Below, piece by piece: positions 39,101 to 45,330 of a stretch of 64,000 nucleotides of DNA. The stretch's first letter is position 1, and each line of letters starts with the position of its first letter. A program made the translations under genes and the position numbers. The stretch comes from Macrocystis pyrifera. Its lineage: Eukaryota; Sar; Phaeophyceae; Laminariales; Laminariaceae. Below the pieces are notes generated by a model that was not told where the DNA came from, searched no databases, and saw nothing but the letters and a program-made list of their open reading frames with translations. The stretch lies in the NCBI GenBank assembly GCA_031763025.1, contig JASSKH010000019.1, forward strand, positions 12,308,516 to 12,372,515, given 5' to 3'.

Positions 39101-39923
39101 TACATCGTGCATCGCGGCGTCTTTTCGTATCGTACTGCACCATTGTGACACTATAAATGTCGTCGCTGCAGAATGTGCTCCTGCTGTACTACAACTGTAT
39201 GTATGTATGTATGTATGTATGTATGTTGTATGTATGCATGTACGTACGTACGTACGTACGACTGTGAACAAAATGCAGCCGTTACAAGGCACCAGGTACG
39301 TCGCTCGAAAACGGACATTTTCATCCGTGATGGGATCGAACGTTTCTCGACGTCTGAATGTGTTCGTTGAATGTACCTGGTCATGACCAGTTATAAAGTC
39401 ACACACGTAAAAAGTTTTCGCCGGGACTGAAAAAGGAACAGAAATCGTGCTCGCACGAAAAACTACCACAACTCAGGTGTCTTCGGGCGGGTCGATTGAA
39501 GGGTCTACGCTGCCTCTCGAAAAGAAAACTACAGCAGCAGTACATGGTCACATGGTTCAGTTTTCTTGCAGCGAGATACGTACGTACTATATGATGCAAT
39601 CGTGCAAATATGCCGTTGTTGTGGGTGATGTAAGGACCGTTTCGGATCCACACAAATACCCAAACGACCCTAGTATTTCCGTACGGAGTAGCATGCCCGG
39701 ATATTATACCAGAGGGTGCACTGCATACACAATTACATGTCACCCCCCCCCCCCCCCCCCCCCCGTCCTCCTCCTACTCACTCCGTCTCGAAAGGGATGC
39801 GTTGTCGATGGTCATAAGACTGAGGCGAGAAACCAATAACTCCCCCCCCCCCCTCCCAAATGCGTCTCGAAAGGTATACATGGTCAATGGTCTAAAGACG
39901 AAGAAAAGCAACAAATGAGTACG

Positions 39924-39971
<48 letters not shown>

Positions 39972-41253
39972 ATCCCCCCCCCCCCCCCTCCCCACCCCCC
40001 CTTCCCCCAAAACGCCCCCTCCCACCCCTCCTAGGCAAAGCAAAGGATGCCCTTTTACTCACGCTTTGGAGGGTGTGGGAGGAACACCCTTGCGCTCCAA
40101 ACGTCCACCGTGGTCAACGTTCCAACTCCTTGCGGATCTGCTGCTGCCGCTGCTGCCACCGCCGAGCCGCCCGATGTCAATGTCCTCCCGGGCACGCTCG
40201 GGCTCCGAGTCGGGGTTGGTGAGCCGCGCGTATCTCCTGGGCAGGCTGGAGTGCTTGGATGTGCTTGTGTCTTCGGGTTGGTCGAGCTTCAGCCACTCCG
40301 TGCCCATGCTCGCAGCCCTGGTCGGGGTTGAAGAAGGGACGCCGTTACGTTCTGATTAGTTATGTCTTGTAGGCGGAGGTGCGGGTAGGCTTAATAGTAA
40401 GTCGCCAACTAAATTCACGGGAAGGAGGGAGGTGAGGGGGTGTACTCGATATCATGCATGGCCCGTAGTCTATGACCGTAGACCCTCGCATCCCTACAAC
40501 GTCGGGACGGAGCACACGTCGGATTCTCACCGACCGGGCAGACATTGCTTGTACCAATCGCGAAGCACCGTGAGGCGTTCGGCGAGTCGCATATATAGGG
40601 TGAGCTGCAATCTACTAAGAGCCGCTTATGAGGCGGATATTCTTGTCATGTACGACAGACAGCTTCAACGTGTCCGTTTATCATTCGGCGTGGGCCCTTC
40701 CAGAGACAGCAATGGGGGTATTTATGTAACTACCTCGTGGATGCCTCAACGTAAACACTACGTGCTGCGGTAATTCCCCCTTTGTGCGGGGTGAAGGTTC
40801 TGCACTCCGCACGAAAAAATCCACGTATAGCTCGATCGCCGGCCGTGACAAAGACCGCCAGAAAAAAAAACAGGAAACAAAAAAGGTACCCTGGTTGTTG
40901 AGCGGCATGTTCTACAGTGTCGTTGCCAACCAACGCCAACCCTACCTATATATATATATATATATGTCACTGTCCCTAAATATAATGACCTTTGGCATTG
41001 ATTTTTAGTATAGACATAGGTATTGGGATATCGGGGTAATGTGTGCCCACCAATGCCACTCGTCAGGTGTAAAGTAACCCCATACTGCATATGCGGCGAG
41101 TCAACTCGACAGCGAGGGTGTAATAGAAGAGGACTTCCGTTTCATGTCTGGAATCAGCCACGCGCTCCCTTGCCAGCTGCCTCTATACCTTTAGAGATCA
41201 ATCAACAACATGGTTCCCATATTTTCGAGGCAAGAGTGGTATACCATATAGGG

Positions 41254-41288
<35 letters not shown>

Positions 41289-44200
41289 ACGCGATATTAG
41301 GCATCGCCTTAGCCACATGAGGGGGGGGGTTGTTGTGTCGCGTTGTGTTTGCACCGTGCTGTAGAGAGGGCTGTGTGAGTAGGCTGACAATGGAGTCGCC
41401 GACAAAGCAATTGGACTGTAAGTTGGCCTCGTACATAGAAACCCAGCTGTATTTCTGCATGCGGTAATCTTGAGGAGTTTAGACCCGACCTATATGTAGG
41501 AGCGTCCTGCACAAAACTTTGTGCAGGGTGCGGGTCTTATTGGTCAAGGTGGGTCTTCCGATCGCCCGGCGTTCTTTTTTGGAAACGCCAGCAAAACACG
41601 CGGCGGAGCCGCGTGACTGCCCCTGAACACCTCGAGCCCCCAAAGGGTTGGGCCTGGGGTTGGGTTGGTCTGAGCCGACGGGCAAGGTTGAAATTGATAT
41701 CCAGTGTGTGCTGTTTTATGGTATCCGAGTCAATGGTAGCCTGCTATTAATAGATGAAATCAAGGTGGTACGCTACACGCTGGCACAGCAACAACAGTCT
41801 CATGTGGTACTTGGCATCATATACGCAGGTGACGTCAATTCCAGGTACCAGGTACAGGTACCTTATCTGATGCGTAGACGACAGTACCAGTACGTACTCT
41901 CAAACACTCCAACTCTGTATGCCAGGTACCTGGGGTATGCTCCTACCATGACATGCTGCTCTAGTGCACCTTCCGCGTAAAGCTTCGAGAACAGCTCCAC
42001 GGCGATTACCCCCTCTCATGATAATAGTTGAGGCATGCACGTACACAACAGAAGCCCATGTGCCATTACTTGATCCATGACATGCAGTAATACTGTGACT
42101 ACGACACAACGGATACATAGGCGTGGACCGTCCGTTGTGCAAAATGAAAAATTGAGAACAGAACGCCAGGACATACCTATATGTGCGCCTCGCAAGGATG
42201 CACCGCATCGGACCAGCACCAACAACAGAAATAATCGCTGGTGAATAATATCGTCGCTACTCGTAATGTAACGTATTACGGGCGTCCATAGTTGATAGGA
42301 CCTATGGTGTAGATAAAAACCTACCTGGTATATGTTTGCCTATTTTTGCTACCAATACTTGGTCCTATTTACCATGGTCCCCCGTTATAGTTGGATTGTA
42401 CCCGTGCCCCTCAAGAATGATGATGAGGTCATGATGTTCGCACACCGAGTAGTTTACTTCCCTGAAATGTAGCTCGTGGTTACAGCACAGGCGAAGATAA
42501 GCGTCCCGATCGAAGAAAACATGCAAAAACGTGTTTCAATACTCGTGTCTTGATCCGTCATCGACGAACGAGTCTACTACCAGGTATTTCATACCACACC
42601 AACCGCGAACCGATAGCACGCTAGAAACTAAGAAACGCTACTATACAGACTGTGGTACACCATCCAGCAACACGCAAACTTGAAAATTGCGGTCGAGCGT
42701 TAGCTGTTTACTATTACGGAGGACCACAGTAAATAGGACCAGATAGTATCAGTAAAAATAGGTAAATATATGGGTTTTTGTGTGCACAGTAGGGCCTATA
42801 TACTATGGTCCCCCGTAATAACTTTACTAATTAGGTTGTTATATATTTTACCCCGTAGTTGTGCCCCCTGTAGGTGTTATGAGTGTCACTAAATACAGCA
42901 GTACATTAGTCACACATACTGCTGCAATGAGCTTCGCTGGTGCTGCCGGTGCTTCGGGTTATAACCGGTTACCGAGTTTTTTAGGAGTATTCTGGTAACC
43001 GGCTGTATAGAAAAAGCGGGGGCTTCTTCGAAAAAACGGTTTCTCGAACACGCCTGCTGGGTTTCCAAAAACCGGATAAAACCGTGTAGTTTTCAAGGTG
43101 CCCACCCCTAGCTGGGACCCGCAGAAATAATAGATTTCCACCCCTACAGTAGAACGGCATACGTCTGGTGTAGTATGGTATGGTATAGGTGGTATGGTAT
43201 AGATGGTATGGAATGGGGTGGGGTGGGTATGATATGGTATGGGTATGGCATGGCATGGCATGGTATGGAATGGTGTAGTGTGTTGCGCTGTGCGCTGTGA
43301 TCACATGTCGTGTTTGTTTTTGTGGCGACGTGCCCATTTTATCATACTACTGATAGTGCTCGGTGAACTATTGCTTTATCAGTGCCTGCTGCAACCGCAC
43401 TCGCGTTTCATACAAGCCGGATTTCAGATAAATCATATTGCGATACACGTGCAGTGCTTTGAGGTCGTAATGCGCACCTGGTGCGTTAGCCCCTCTGCTT
43501 CAAATTGTCCCAACACGTTACTAGCACCAAGGTAGTTCCTCGGGAGCGTGGTGGTGGGCTGTTCCAATTTCCAGAGACGCTTGGCGTCCAAAATAATGTC
43601 ACCTGCACTATCAAAATCCTCGAAACCTCGCTCACAAACAACCCCATCACTACGCCCCCCCCGCTTCTCGTCCCCTCTCTCACCTCCTGTACACAGGCCC
43701 GGGCCACGCCGCGCTCGCAGACCTCCCGTCCCGCGTCCTTCCGACGCTGCCAGATCCGATCGACCCCACCTGGGAAGGAGTTGCCGCCGCCGCCGCTACC
43801 TTTTCCGAAGCACTCCCGCCACCGCCACTCCCTCTCAACACCTCCTCGACTGAGTACGTAGCCCACCCGCTGGCGCCGCCGCCGCCGCCGCCCCCGCGCC
43901 CTCGCGGGGTGGCGTCCCCGAGAGGGAACAGTCGTCCTTGGGGGTGAGCTGCCCCATGAGGGATGCTGTCATGATGGCCGACAGGTCCGAGTCGGACAGG
44001 TCGGAGACGCCGTCGCTGTCGATACCTCCGACGCTCCCGCGGTTAGTGCAGGTGGTGGCTAGAGCTGTGCTCCGCACGCGTTCGCCGCGGTGGCTGTGGT
44101 TGTGCTGCTCGTGCTGGTGCTGGTGGTGTTGTTGCGGGTGGTGGTGAGGATGGCGGTGGTGGTGGTGGTGGTGGTGAGGGTGGTGATTGTTGTTGCCGTT

Positions 44201-45117
44201 GTCACGGTTGTAGTGGTGGTCGGATGTCGACGTCGCATCGTGGTGGAAGTCAAGGGGGGGACGCGGGAAGCGGCGCCGACATAGACGAGGAAGAAAACCC
44301 CGCTCCTCCTCCTACTCCTCCTCCTCGTCCTCCTGAAGCAGATGCGGACGTGAGGGGCGTCGTGAGAGGGGTGGCCTTGCTCGTCAGCGAGCCAGATCTG
44401 GTCGTTGCCGTGGTCCAGGCCGACGCATGCTCGACCTCCACCGCCCGCAGCCTCGTGCTGTTGGCGCCGCCCTTGATGGGGGTCACGTCGAAGCGATGAA
44501 GTTGAGGTTTAGATTGCCGTTGTTGAAAGTCGGACGTGCTGAGTCCGGCGGCTGAGTCCAGCCTCCCCCCTACCCTCCTCCTCCTCCTCCTCCTCCTCCT
44601 CCTCCTCGTCGTCTTCCTCATCGTCTCCTTCGGTAAGGTAAAGCTGCTCTTGCTGCTGTTGCTCCAGCTCCTCCTGCTCCAGAAGGCGCTGCTGGTGCTG
44701 CAGGTGCTGCTTCTGCAGCTCCAGCTGTTGCTTCTGCTTCTCCAGCTGCAACTGCTGCTGCTCCAGCTGGAGCTGCTGTTGGTGCTGCTGGCGCTGCTGG
44801 TGCTGCGGCTCCTCCAGCTGCAACTGCAGCTGCTGTGGTGACGCTGCTGCCGCCTGCGCTTGCCGGGGGGTAGTCCGATGTGCCGCAGACGTGGCCGCCT
44901 TGACCGCCCTATCCGCGGAGCTCTCCGCCTCGCGGGCTACGTGGGCCGCTTCCTCGGCATGCGCCATGGCCCTCGCCGCGCGCAGTGCCGCCGCCGCCGC
45001 TCGCTCTGCCGCGGCGGCGAAGGCGGGCGAGGGCTCCTGTTGTCCGGAATAGGCAGGCAACTCTTGCGACGATTTAGACGCTGCGCTGCCGGGAGATGGC
45101 TGGTGCTTCTGGCACAT
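19966..45117 (-). CDS. Large PH-domain / coiled-coil protein, multi-exon, 3'-partial
   Basis: I do not recognise the gene. Seven exons chain by splice phase: 45117-43684, 40317-40063, 30963-30829, 26512-26275, 24757-24271, 21540-21383 and 20161-19966. That is roughly 965 codons. In order the product has an Ala-rich helix, a Gln/Leu/Glu coiled coil, an acidic run, Ser/Thr-rich and His-rich linkers, a low-complexity Gly/Ser region, a PH-like domain (exons 3-4, perhaps starting in exon 2), a Ser-rich region with His6/Gln5, and a basic Arg/Lys run. PH domains usually bind phosphoinositides or partner proteins at membranes; coiled coils suggest oligomerisation. Introns reach 9.1 kb. Frame breaks occur only in homopolymers. 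Stop codon not found; the ATG at 45117 may be the start or may be internal. Exons 1-4 linkage is good; the link past exon 7 is weaker. Confidence 0.6.
20532..20777. mobile_element. Non-autonomous TIR element, about 245 bp
   Basis: The left end GGCTCATTCTTATCGGAGAG and right end CTCTCCGATAAGAATGACCC are inverted repeats that differ at one position. The similarity continues inward as T-rich / A-rich arms to about 38 bp. The interior is AT-rich with no ORF worth calling. It sits in the intron between PH-gene exons 6 and 7. The superfamily is not assigned; no second copy was seen. Confidence 0.8.
20820..20855 (+). repeat. (CAC)n microsatellite
   Basis: About eleven CAC triplets, with ACC/CAA spill-over on both sides. 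Confidence 0.9.
20945..20981 (+). repeat. (AGATC)n microsatellite
   Basis: Seven pentanucleotide units with one GGTC variant. Confidence 0.9.
21383..21540 (-). CDS. PH-gene exon 6
   Basis: The acceptor is TTCTGCATCCCGCAG|GTT, phase 0, joining exon 5. It encodes V-L-P-P-F-E-A-T-R-K-A-Q-R-L-R-S-A-T, then DHTLVEPYIASSRNWR and V-D-D-E-M-E-R-R-G-E-S-S. The donor is GCGCGGC|GTGAGG, phase 2. Not recognised as a domain; highly charged and probably helical. Confidence 0.7.
21848..22110 (+). repeat. 66-base poly(G) plus family C copy 2
   Basis: An uninterrupted G run spans about 21848-21913. It is followed directly by TACTCATTTGTTGCTTGCC, TCATTTGACCGTCGATCAC, CAGTTGGGCGCTCATTACG and CCTCTTCCTGTTTCGGGAC, the same order as family C at 3108-3290. 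Confidence 0.85.
22230..22460 (+). repeat. Family D repeat, copy 2 (longest plus-strand copy)
   Basis: GACACGGCATTGCATCG, TGGCGTAGCTTTGTGACCAC, GAACTTGTATCTCTTCTAGG, GGCACGGACCCTGATTGTGG and GTCGACGGGTAGAAAGAACG appear in order. The inverted copy around 26600-26990 shows that the family extends at least 300 bp. Confidence 0.8.
22776..22890 (+). mobile_element. Family A 110-bp palindromic MITE, copy 1
   Basis: The ends are TATTACGAGGGGCCATAGT and CCCGGGTAATA-type. Between them are ATAGGACCAAATATTG and GTTTTTGTGTGTACC. Orientation is set by GTTTTTGTGTGTACC on plus. No coding capacity. Confidence 0.9.
22909..23020 (-). mobile_element. Family A MITE, copy 2
   Basis: TATTACGGGGGACCACAGT left, CACCGTGGCCCCTCGTAATA right. 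It lies 18 bp from copy 1 in opposite orientation, so the pair can itself fold into a long hairpin. Confidence 0.9.
24133..24196 (+). repeat. Poly(G) run of about 60 bases
   Basis: Nearly pure G, one T interruption. Not followed by a family B or C head, unlike most other runs here. Confidence 0.9.
24271..24757 (-). CDS. PH-gene exon 5 (Ser-rich, His6/Gln5), one frameshift
   Basis: There is a strong acceptor, TTTTTCTCGCTCCAG|GAG, phase 0. It encodes E-R-L-V-R-S-S-E-P-T-Q-S-S-R-S and W-Q-A-A-D-V-R-S-G-T-T-S-I-G-W-E-S. L-P-A-L-F-D-S-F follows, then the frame moves by one base at the A5 run 24516-24520. It continues Q-F-D-S-P-A-P-S-A-V-G-V, D-Y-Y-E-A-G-G-R-S-P-I-S, then H/Q runs and V-V-D-V-V-T-K-L-M. 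Removing one T (minus strand) makes 486 nt and keeps phase 0 at both ends. The alternative is a 60-70 nt intron (GTGGGC...CAG). The donor is CTGATG|GTAAGC. Confidence 0.7.
25711..25819 (-). mobile_element. Family A MITE, copy 3
   Basis: TATTACGGGGGTCCACAGT left, ACTATGGTCCCCGGTAATA right; interior ACCTATATATTTACC and AACAATATTTGGTCC. Head-to-tail with copy 4, 7 bp apart. Confidence 0.93.
25827..25935 (-). mobile_element. Family A MITE, copy 4
   Basis: TATTACGGGGGTCCATAGT left, GCTATGGTCCCCCGCAATA right. It is nearly identical inside to copy 3, suggesting local duplication of one insertion. Confidence 0.93.
26275..26512 (-). CDS. PH-gene exon 4 (end of PH domain, acidic linker)
   Basis: Phase 2 in, using AG at 26514-26513. 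It encodes R-E-N-I-P-Q-E-T-V-T-L-I-G-R-Q-V-K-I-R-I, then AFEGQTVALKQFSAMLAPAW, then P-R-S-T-V-D-S-V and E-E-A-A-E-V-D-E-E-E-G. The A-F-x-x-x-T-V-A-L-K-Q-F-S-A-M-L part fits the last strand and C-terminal helix of a PH domain. An alternative acceptor five bases upstream would be phase 0 and breaks the join with exon 3. The donor is CATCCT|GTGAGA, phase 0. Confidence 0.8.
26620..26990 (-). repeat. Family D repeat, copy 3, interrupted by a MITE
   Basis: Left part: TTGTTCTTTCTACCCGTCGA, CATCCAGCACAACCAGCG. Right part: AGAAACAAGCTCCGTGGTGA, GCAATGCCGTGTCATCGTAC. The two parts join into one family D sequence once the family A insertion at 26702-26812 is removed. Confidence 0.85.
26702..26812 (-). 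mobile_element. Family A MITE, copy 5, nested in family D
   Basis: TATTACGGGCGACAATCGT left, GTGGTCCTCCGTAATA right. The insertion point in family D corresponds to the CC-TA-G of the uninterrupted copies, consistent with targeting of a TA dinucleotide. Confidence 0.92.
27502..27610 (-). mobile_element. Family A MITE, copy 6
   Basis: TATTACGGTGGTCGACAGT left, AACTATGGTCCCCCGTAATA right. Confidence 0.92.
27654..27768 (+). mobile_element. Family A MITE, copy 7
   Basis: TATTACGGGGGACCATAGT left, CTATAGACCCCCCC right; right end slightly decayed. Opposite orientation to copy 6, 43 bp away. Confidence 0.88.
28430..28668 (+). repeat. 20-21 bp tandem repeat, GATGATCTATCTGATCTGTA
   Basis: About eleven imperfect units; AT-dinucleotide expansions account for length differences. 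There are no unique spacers, so it is not a CRISPR. Confidence 0.9.
29565..29880 (-). mobile_element. tRNA-headed SINE, copy 1
   Basis: On the minus strand the 5' head (29880-29803) has a pol III A box TGGTCTAATGG and a B box GGTTCGAATCC in tRNA-like spacing. The acceptor and anticodon stems pair badly. A poly(A) stretch and then a body follow. The body shares long blocks with 59100-59335 (ATTCCCACTGCTC, GCTAACTCACG, CTCTCGCGCTTTCCG; AAGCCGTGATGACAGGTGTC). It is called a SINE rather than a tRNA gene because of the attached repeated body. Confidence 0.7.
30575..30685 (+). repeat. CCAATCAGCnGATCGAT short tandem repeat
   Basis: Five degenerate units of 20-30 bp with ACCAATCAGC and CGATCGATTTT words. 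Confidence 0.75.
30829..30963 (-). CDS. PH-gene exon 3 (PH-like beta strands)
   Basis: The acceptor is CACCTGAACAG|G, phase 2. It encodes L-V-T-T-H-L-R-H-L-R-L-S-P-D-G-A-V, then MMVQPNDGQAEYEFVLADLI and EVNECMR. The alternation of R-x-L-R-L-S-P-D-G with Y-E-F-V-L-A-D-L-I-E-V fits beta strands 2-5 of a PH domain. The donor is CGTCG|GTGAGA, phase 2. Confidence 0.85.
31937..32052. mobile_element. Family A MITE, decayed copy
   Basis: GTTACGGGAGAACATCGTAA left and TGATATGGTCCCCTGCAATG right flank a 115-bp interval of the right length. The interior is strongly diverged. Confidence 0.55.
32983..33090 (+). mobile_element. Family A MITE, copy 8
   Basis: TATTACGGGGGCCCATAGT left, TTTACTATGCCCCCCCGTAG right; ATGGGTTTTTGTGTGTACCG interior. 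Confidence 0.9.
33491..33600 (-). mobile_element. Family A MITE, copy 9
   Basis: TATTACGGGGGTCCATAGT left, AACTATGGACCCCCGTGACA right. Preceded by a CCCGTTTCGGGGACAAACTA word that also occurs near other family A copies (25170, 27110, 34890). Confidence 0.9.
33723..33995 (+). repeat. Family B repeat, copy 3, with poly(G) head
   Basis: G run at 33723-33737, then TACTCGATCTCATGCATGG, ATGCCGGGACGTAGGATG and GAACCGCTTGTGAGGCGG. First of three head-to-tail copies. Confidence 0.9.
34005..34258 (+). repeat. Family B repeat, copy 4
   Basis: GGAGGGTGTACTCATTATCA head; ends near ACTGGTGTGGTCGCTTCCAG, directly followed by copy 5. Confidence 0.9.
34259..34735 (+). repeat. Family B repeat, copy 5, with tail
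   Basis: TGCACTCGATATCATGAATG head. It includes the tail blocks CCATGTGCGGAGTGAAGGTT and CGCACAAACGG, then repeats the GAGGCGGACTTGCACATGGA middle block, suggesting recombination between copies. Confidence 0.88.
34944..35049 (+). mobile_element. Family A MITE, copy 10
   Basis: TATCACGGGGGACGATAGT left, ACCATGCCCCCCGTAAT right. Confidence 0.88.
35455..35760 (+). repeat. Tandem repeat, unit about 72 bp
   Basis: Four to five units contain TTCAATATTAACGGTTGTTA, TATTTAGGGACT, GTCCAGCAATATAT and CCGTTTACACACTAA. AT-rich. Confidence 0.88.
36255..36470 (+). repeat. Family E repeat, copy 1
   Basis: ACACCTCCTGGGACGAAATT, TCAGACCCGGTTCCCTCCAG, TTTTCGTCGAGAAGGTTGCA, CACCGCTCGGCGTA and TTTTGAAAAATCGTC are matched in order at 58715-58895. 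An open frame spans this copy but is broken in the other, so no gene is called. Confidence 0.75.
38071..38127 (+). repeat. (CAG)n/(CAA)n microsatellite
   Basis: About 18 CAG-type triplets with CTA and GAG interruptions. It lies in a 9.1-kb intron of the PH gene; the poly-Gln ORF around it has no splice context. Confidence 0.85.
39194..39260 (+). repeat. (GTAT)n then (GTAC)n microsatellite
   Basis: About nine TATG/GTAT units switch to five GTAC units. The GTAC half is self-complementary. Confidence 0.93.
39740..40000 (-). repeat. Two truncated family C heads between poly(C) runs
   Basis: On the minus strand: poly(G), TACTCATTTGTTGCTTTTC, ACCATTGACCATGTATACC, CGAGACGC, poly(G), AGTTATTGGTTTCTCGCC, ACCATCGACAACGCATCCC, CGAGACGGAG, poly(G). 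Each head is only 60-75 bp. C runs sit at 39740-39763, 39842-39853 and 39925-39970. Confidence 0.75.
40063..40317 (-). CDS. PH-gene exon 2
   Basis: The acceptor is CCCCGACCAG|G, phase 2 in. It encodes A-A-S-M-G-T-E-W-L-K-L-D-Q-P-E-D, then L-P-R-R-Y-A-R-L-T-N-P-D-S-E-P, D-I-D-I-G-R-L and S-W-N-V-D-H-G-G-R-L-E-R-K-G. The G-R-L-E-R-K-G stretch resembles the first strand of a PH domain (G-x-L-x-K-x-G). The donor is TCCAAAGC|GTGAGT, phase 2. Its G/C third positions are far richer than the intron around it. Confidence 0.8.
40435..40955 (+). repeat. Family B repeat, copy 6 (full length)
   Basis: GGGGGTGTACTCGATATCAT head through TTTGTGCGGGGTGAAGGTTC and GTCGTTGCCAACCAACGCCA tail. The only other near full-length copy is at 905-1405. 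Followed by a TATATA run. Confidence 0.9.
41250..41330 (+). repeat. Poly(G) run with decayed family B head
   Basis: A 36-base G run, then TACGCGATATTAGGCATCGC, CTTAGCCACATGA, then another G run. The pattern of head bounded by two G runs repeats that at 6757-6856. Confidence 0.7.
42274..42389 (-). mobile_element. Family A MITE, copy 11
   Basis: TATTACGGGCGTCCATAGT left, ACCATGGTCCCCCGTTATA right. The interior has a CTGGTATATG insertion. Confidence 0.9.
42712..42820 (+). mobile_element. Family A MITE, copy 12
   Basis: TATTACGGAGGACCACAGT left, ACTATGGTCCCCCGTAATA right. Confidence 0.92.
43170..43270 (+). repeat. TGGTATGGTAT / GGCATGGCAT simple repeat
   Basis: Pentanucleotide-like GGTAT and GGCAT units, interrupted by a GGGGTGGGGTGGG stretch. 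Confidence 0.85.
43684..45117 (-). CDS. PH-gene exon 1: Ala/Gln-rich coiled coil, acidic and His-rich regions
   Basis: It opens at ATG 45117, preceded by an acceptor-like cgccag. It encodes S-P-A-F-A-A-A-A-E-R, A-M-A-H-A-E-E-A-A-H-V-A-R-E-A, then about 70 residues of Q-L-Q-L-E / Q-Q-Q-L coiled coil and E-G-D-D-E-E-D-D followed by Glu runs. The frame then shifts at the C6 of 44565-44570 (DFQQRQSKPQLHRFDVTPIK). It shifts again at the G7 of 44254-44260 (His-rich, then D-S-D-G-V-S-D-L-S-D-S-D-L-S) and at the C5 of 43891-43895 (W-A-T-Y-S-V-E-E-V-L). The donor is TACAGGAG|GTGAGA, phase 2 in the last frame. Correcting one base at each run gives one continuous frame that matches the phase of exon 2. 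Confidence 0.65.
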
Positions 45118-45124
45118 CTGGCGT

Positions 45125-45330
45125 CGGGTCGGGTCGGGTCGGGTCGGGTTGGGTTGGGTTGGGTTGGGTTGGGTTGGGTTGGGTTGGGTTGGGTTGGGTT
45201 GGGTTGGGTTGGGTTGGGTTGGGTTGGGTTGGGGTTGGGTTGGGTTGGGTTGGGTTGGGTTGGGTTGGGTTGCGTTGGGTTGGGTTGGGTTGCGTTGGGT
45301 TGGGTTGGGTTTCGTTGGATTGGGTTGAGT
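45125..45330 (+). repeat. (TTGGG)n array, about 38 units
   Basis: Starts as GTCGG units, becomes TTGGG, with TTGCG and TTGGGG variants near the right end. It lies immediately upstream of the first PH-gene exon. Read on the minus strand as CCCAA it provides a pyrimidine-rich lead-in to the acceptor-like cgccag at 45118-45123. Confidence 0.95.

Noticed and set aside
41648-41980. 110-codon plus-strand ORF of ordinary composition
   Set aside because: It lies inside a PH-gene intron, includes the recurrent TACCAGGTA word, and has no motif or splice partner. It could be a chance frame.
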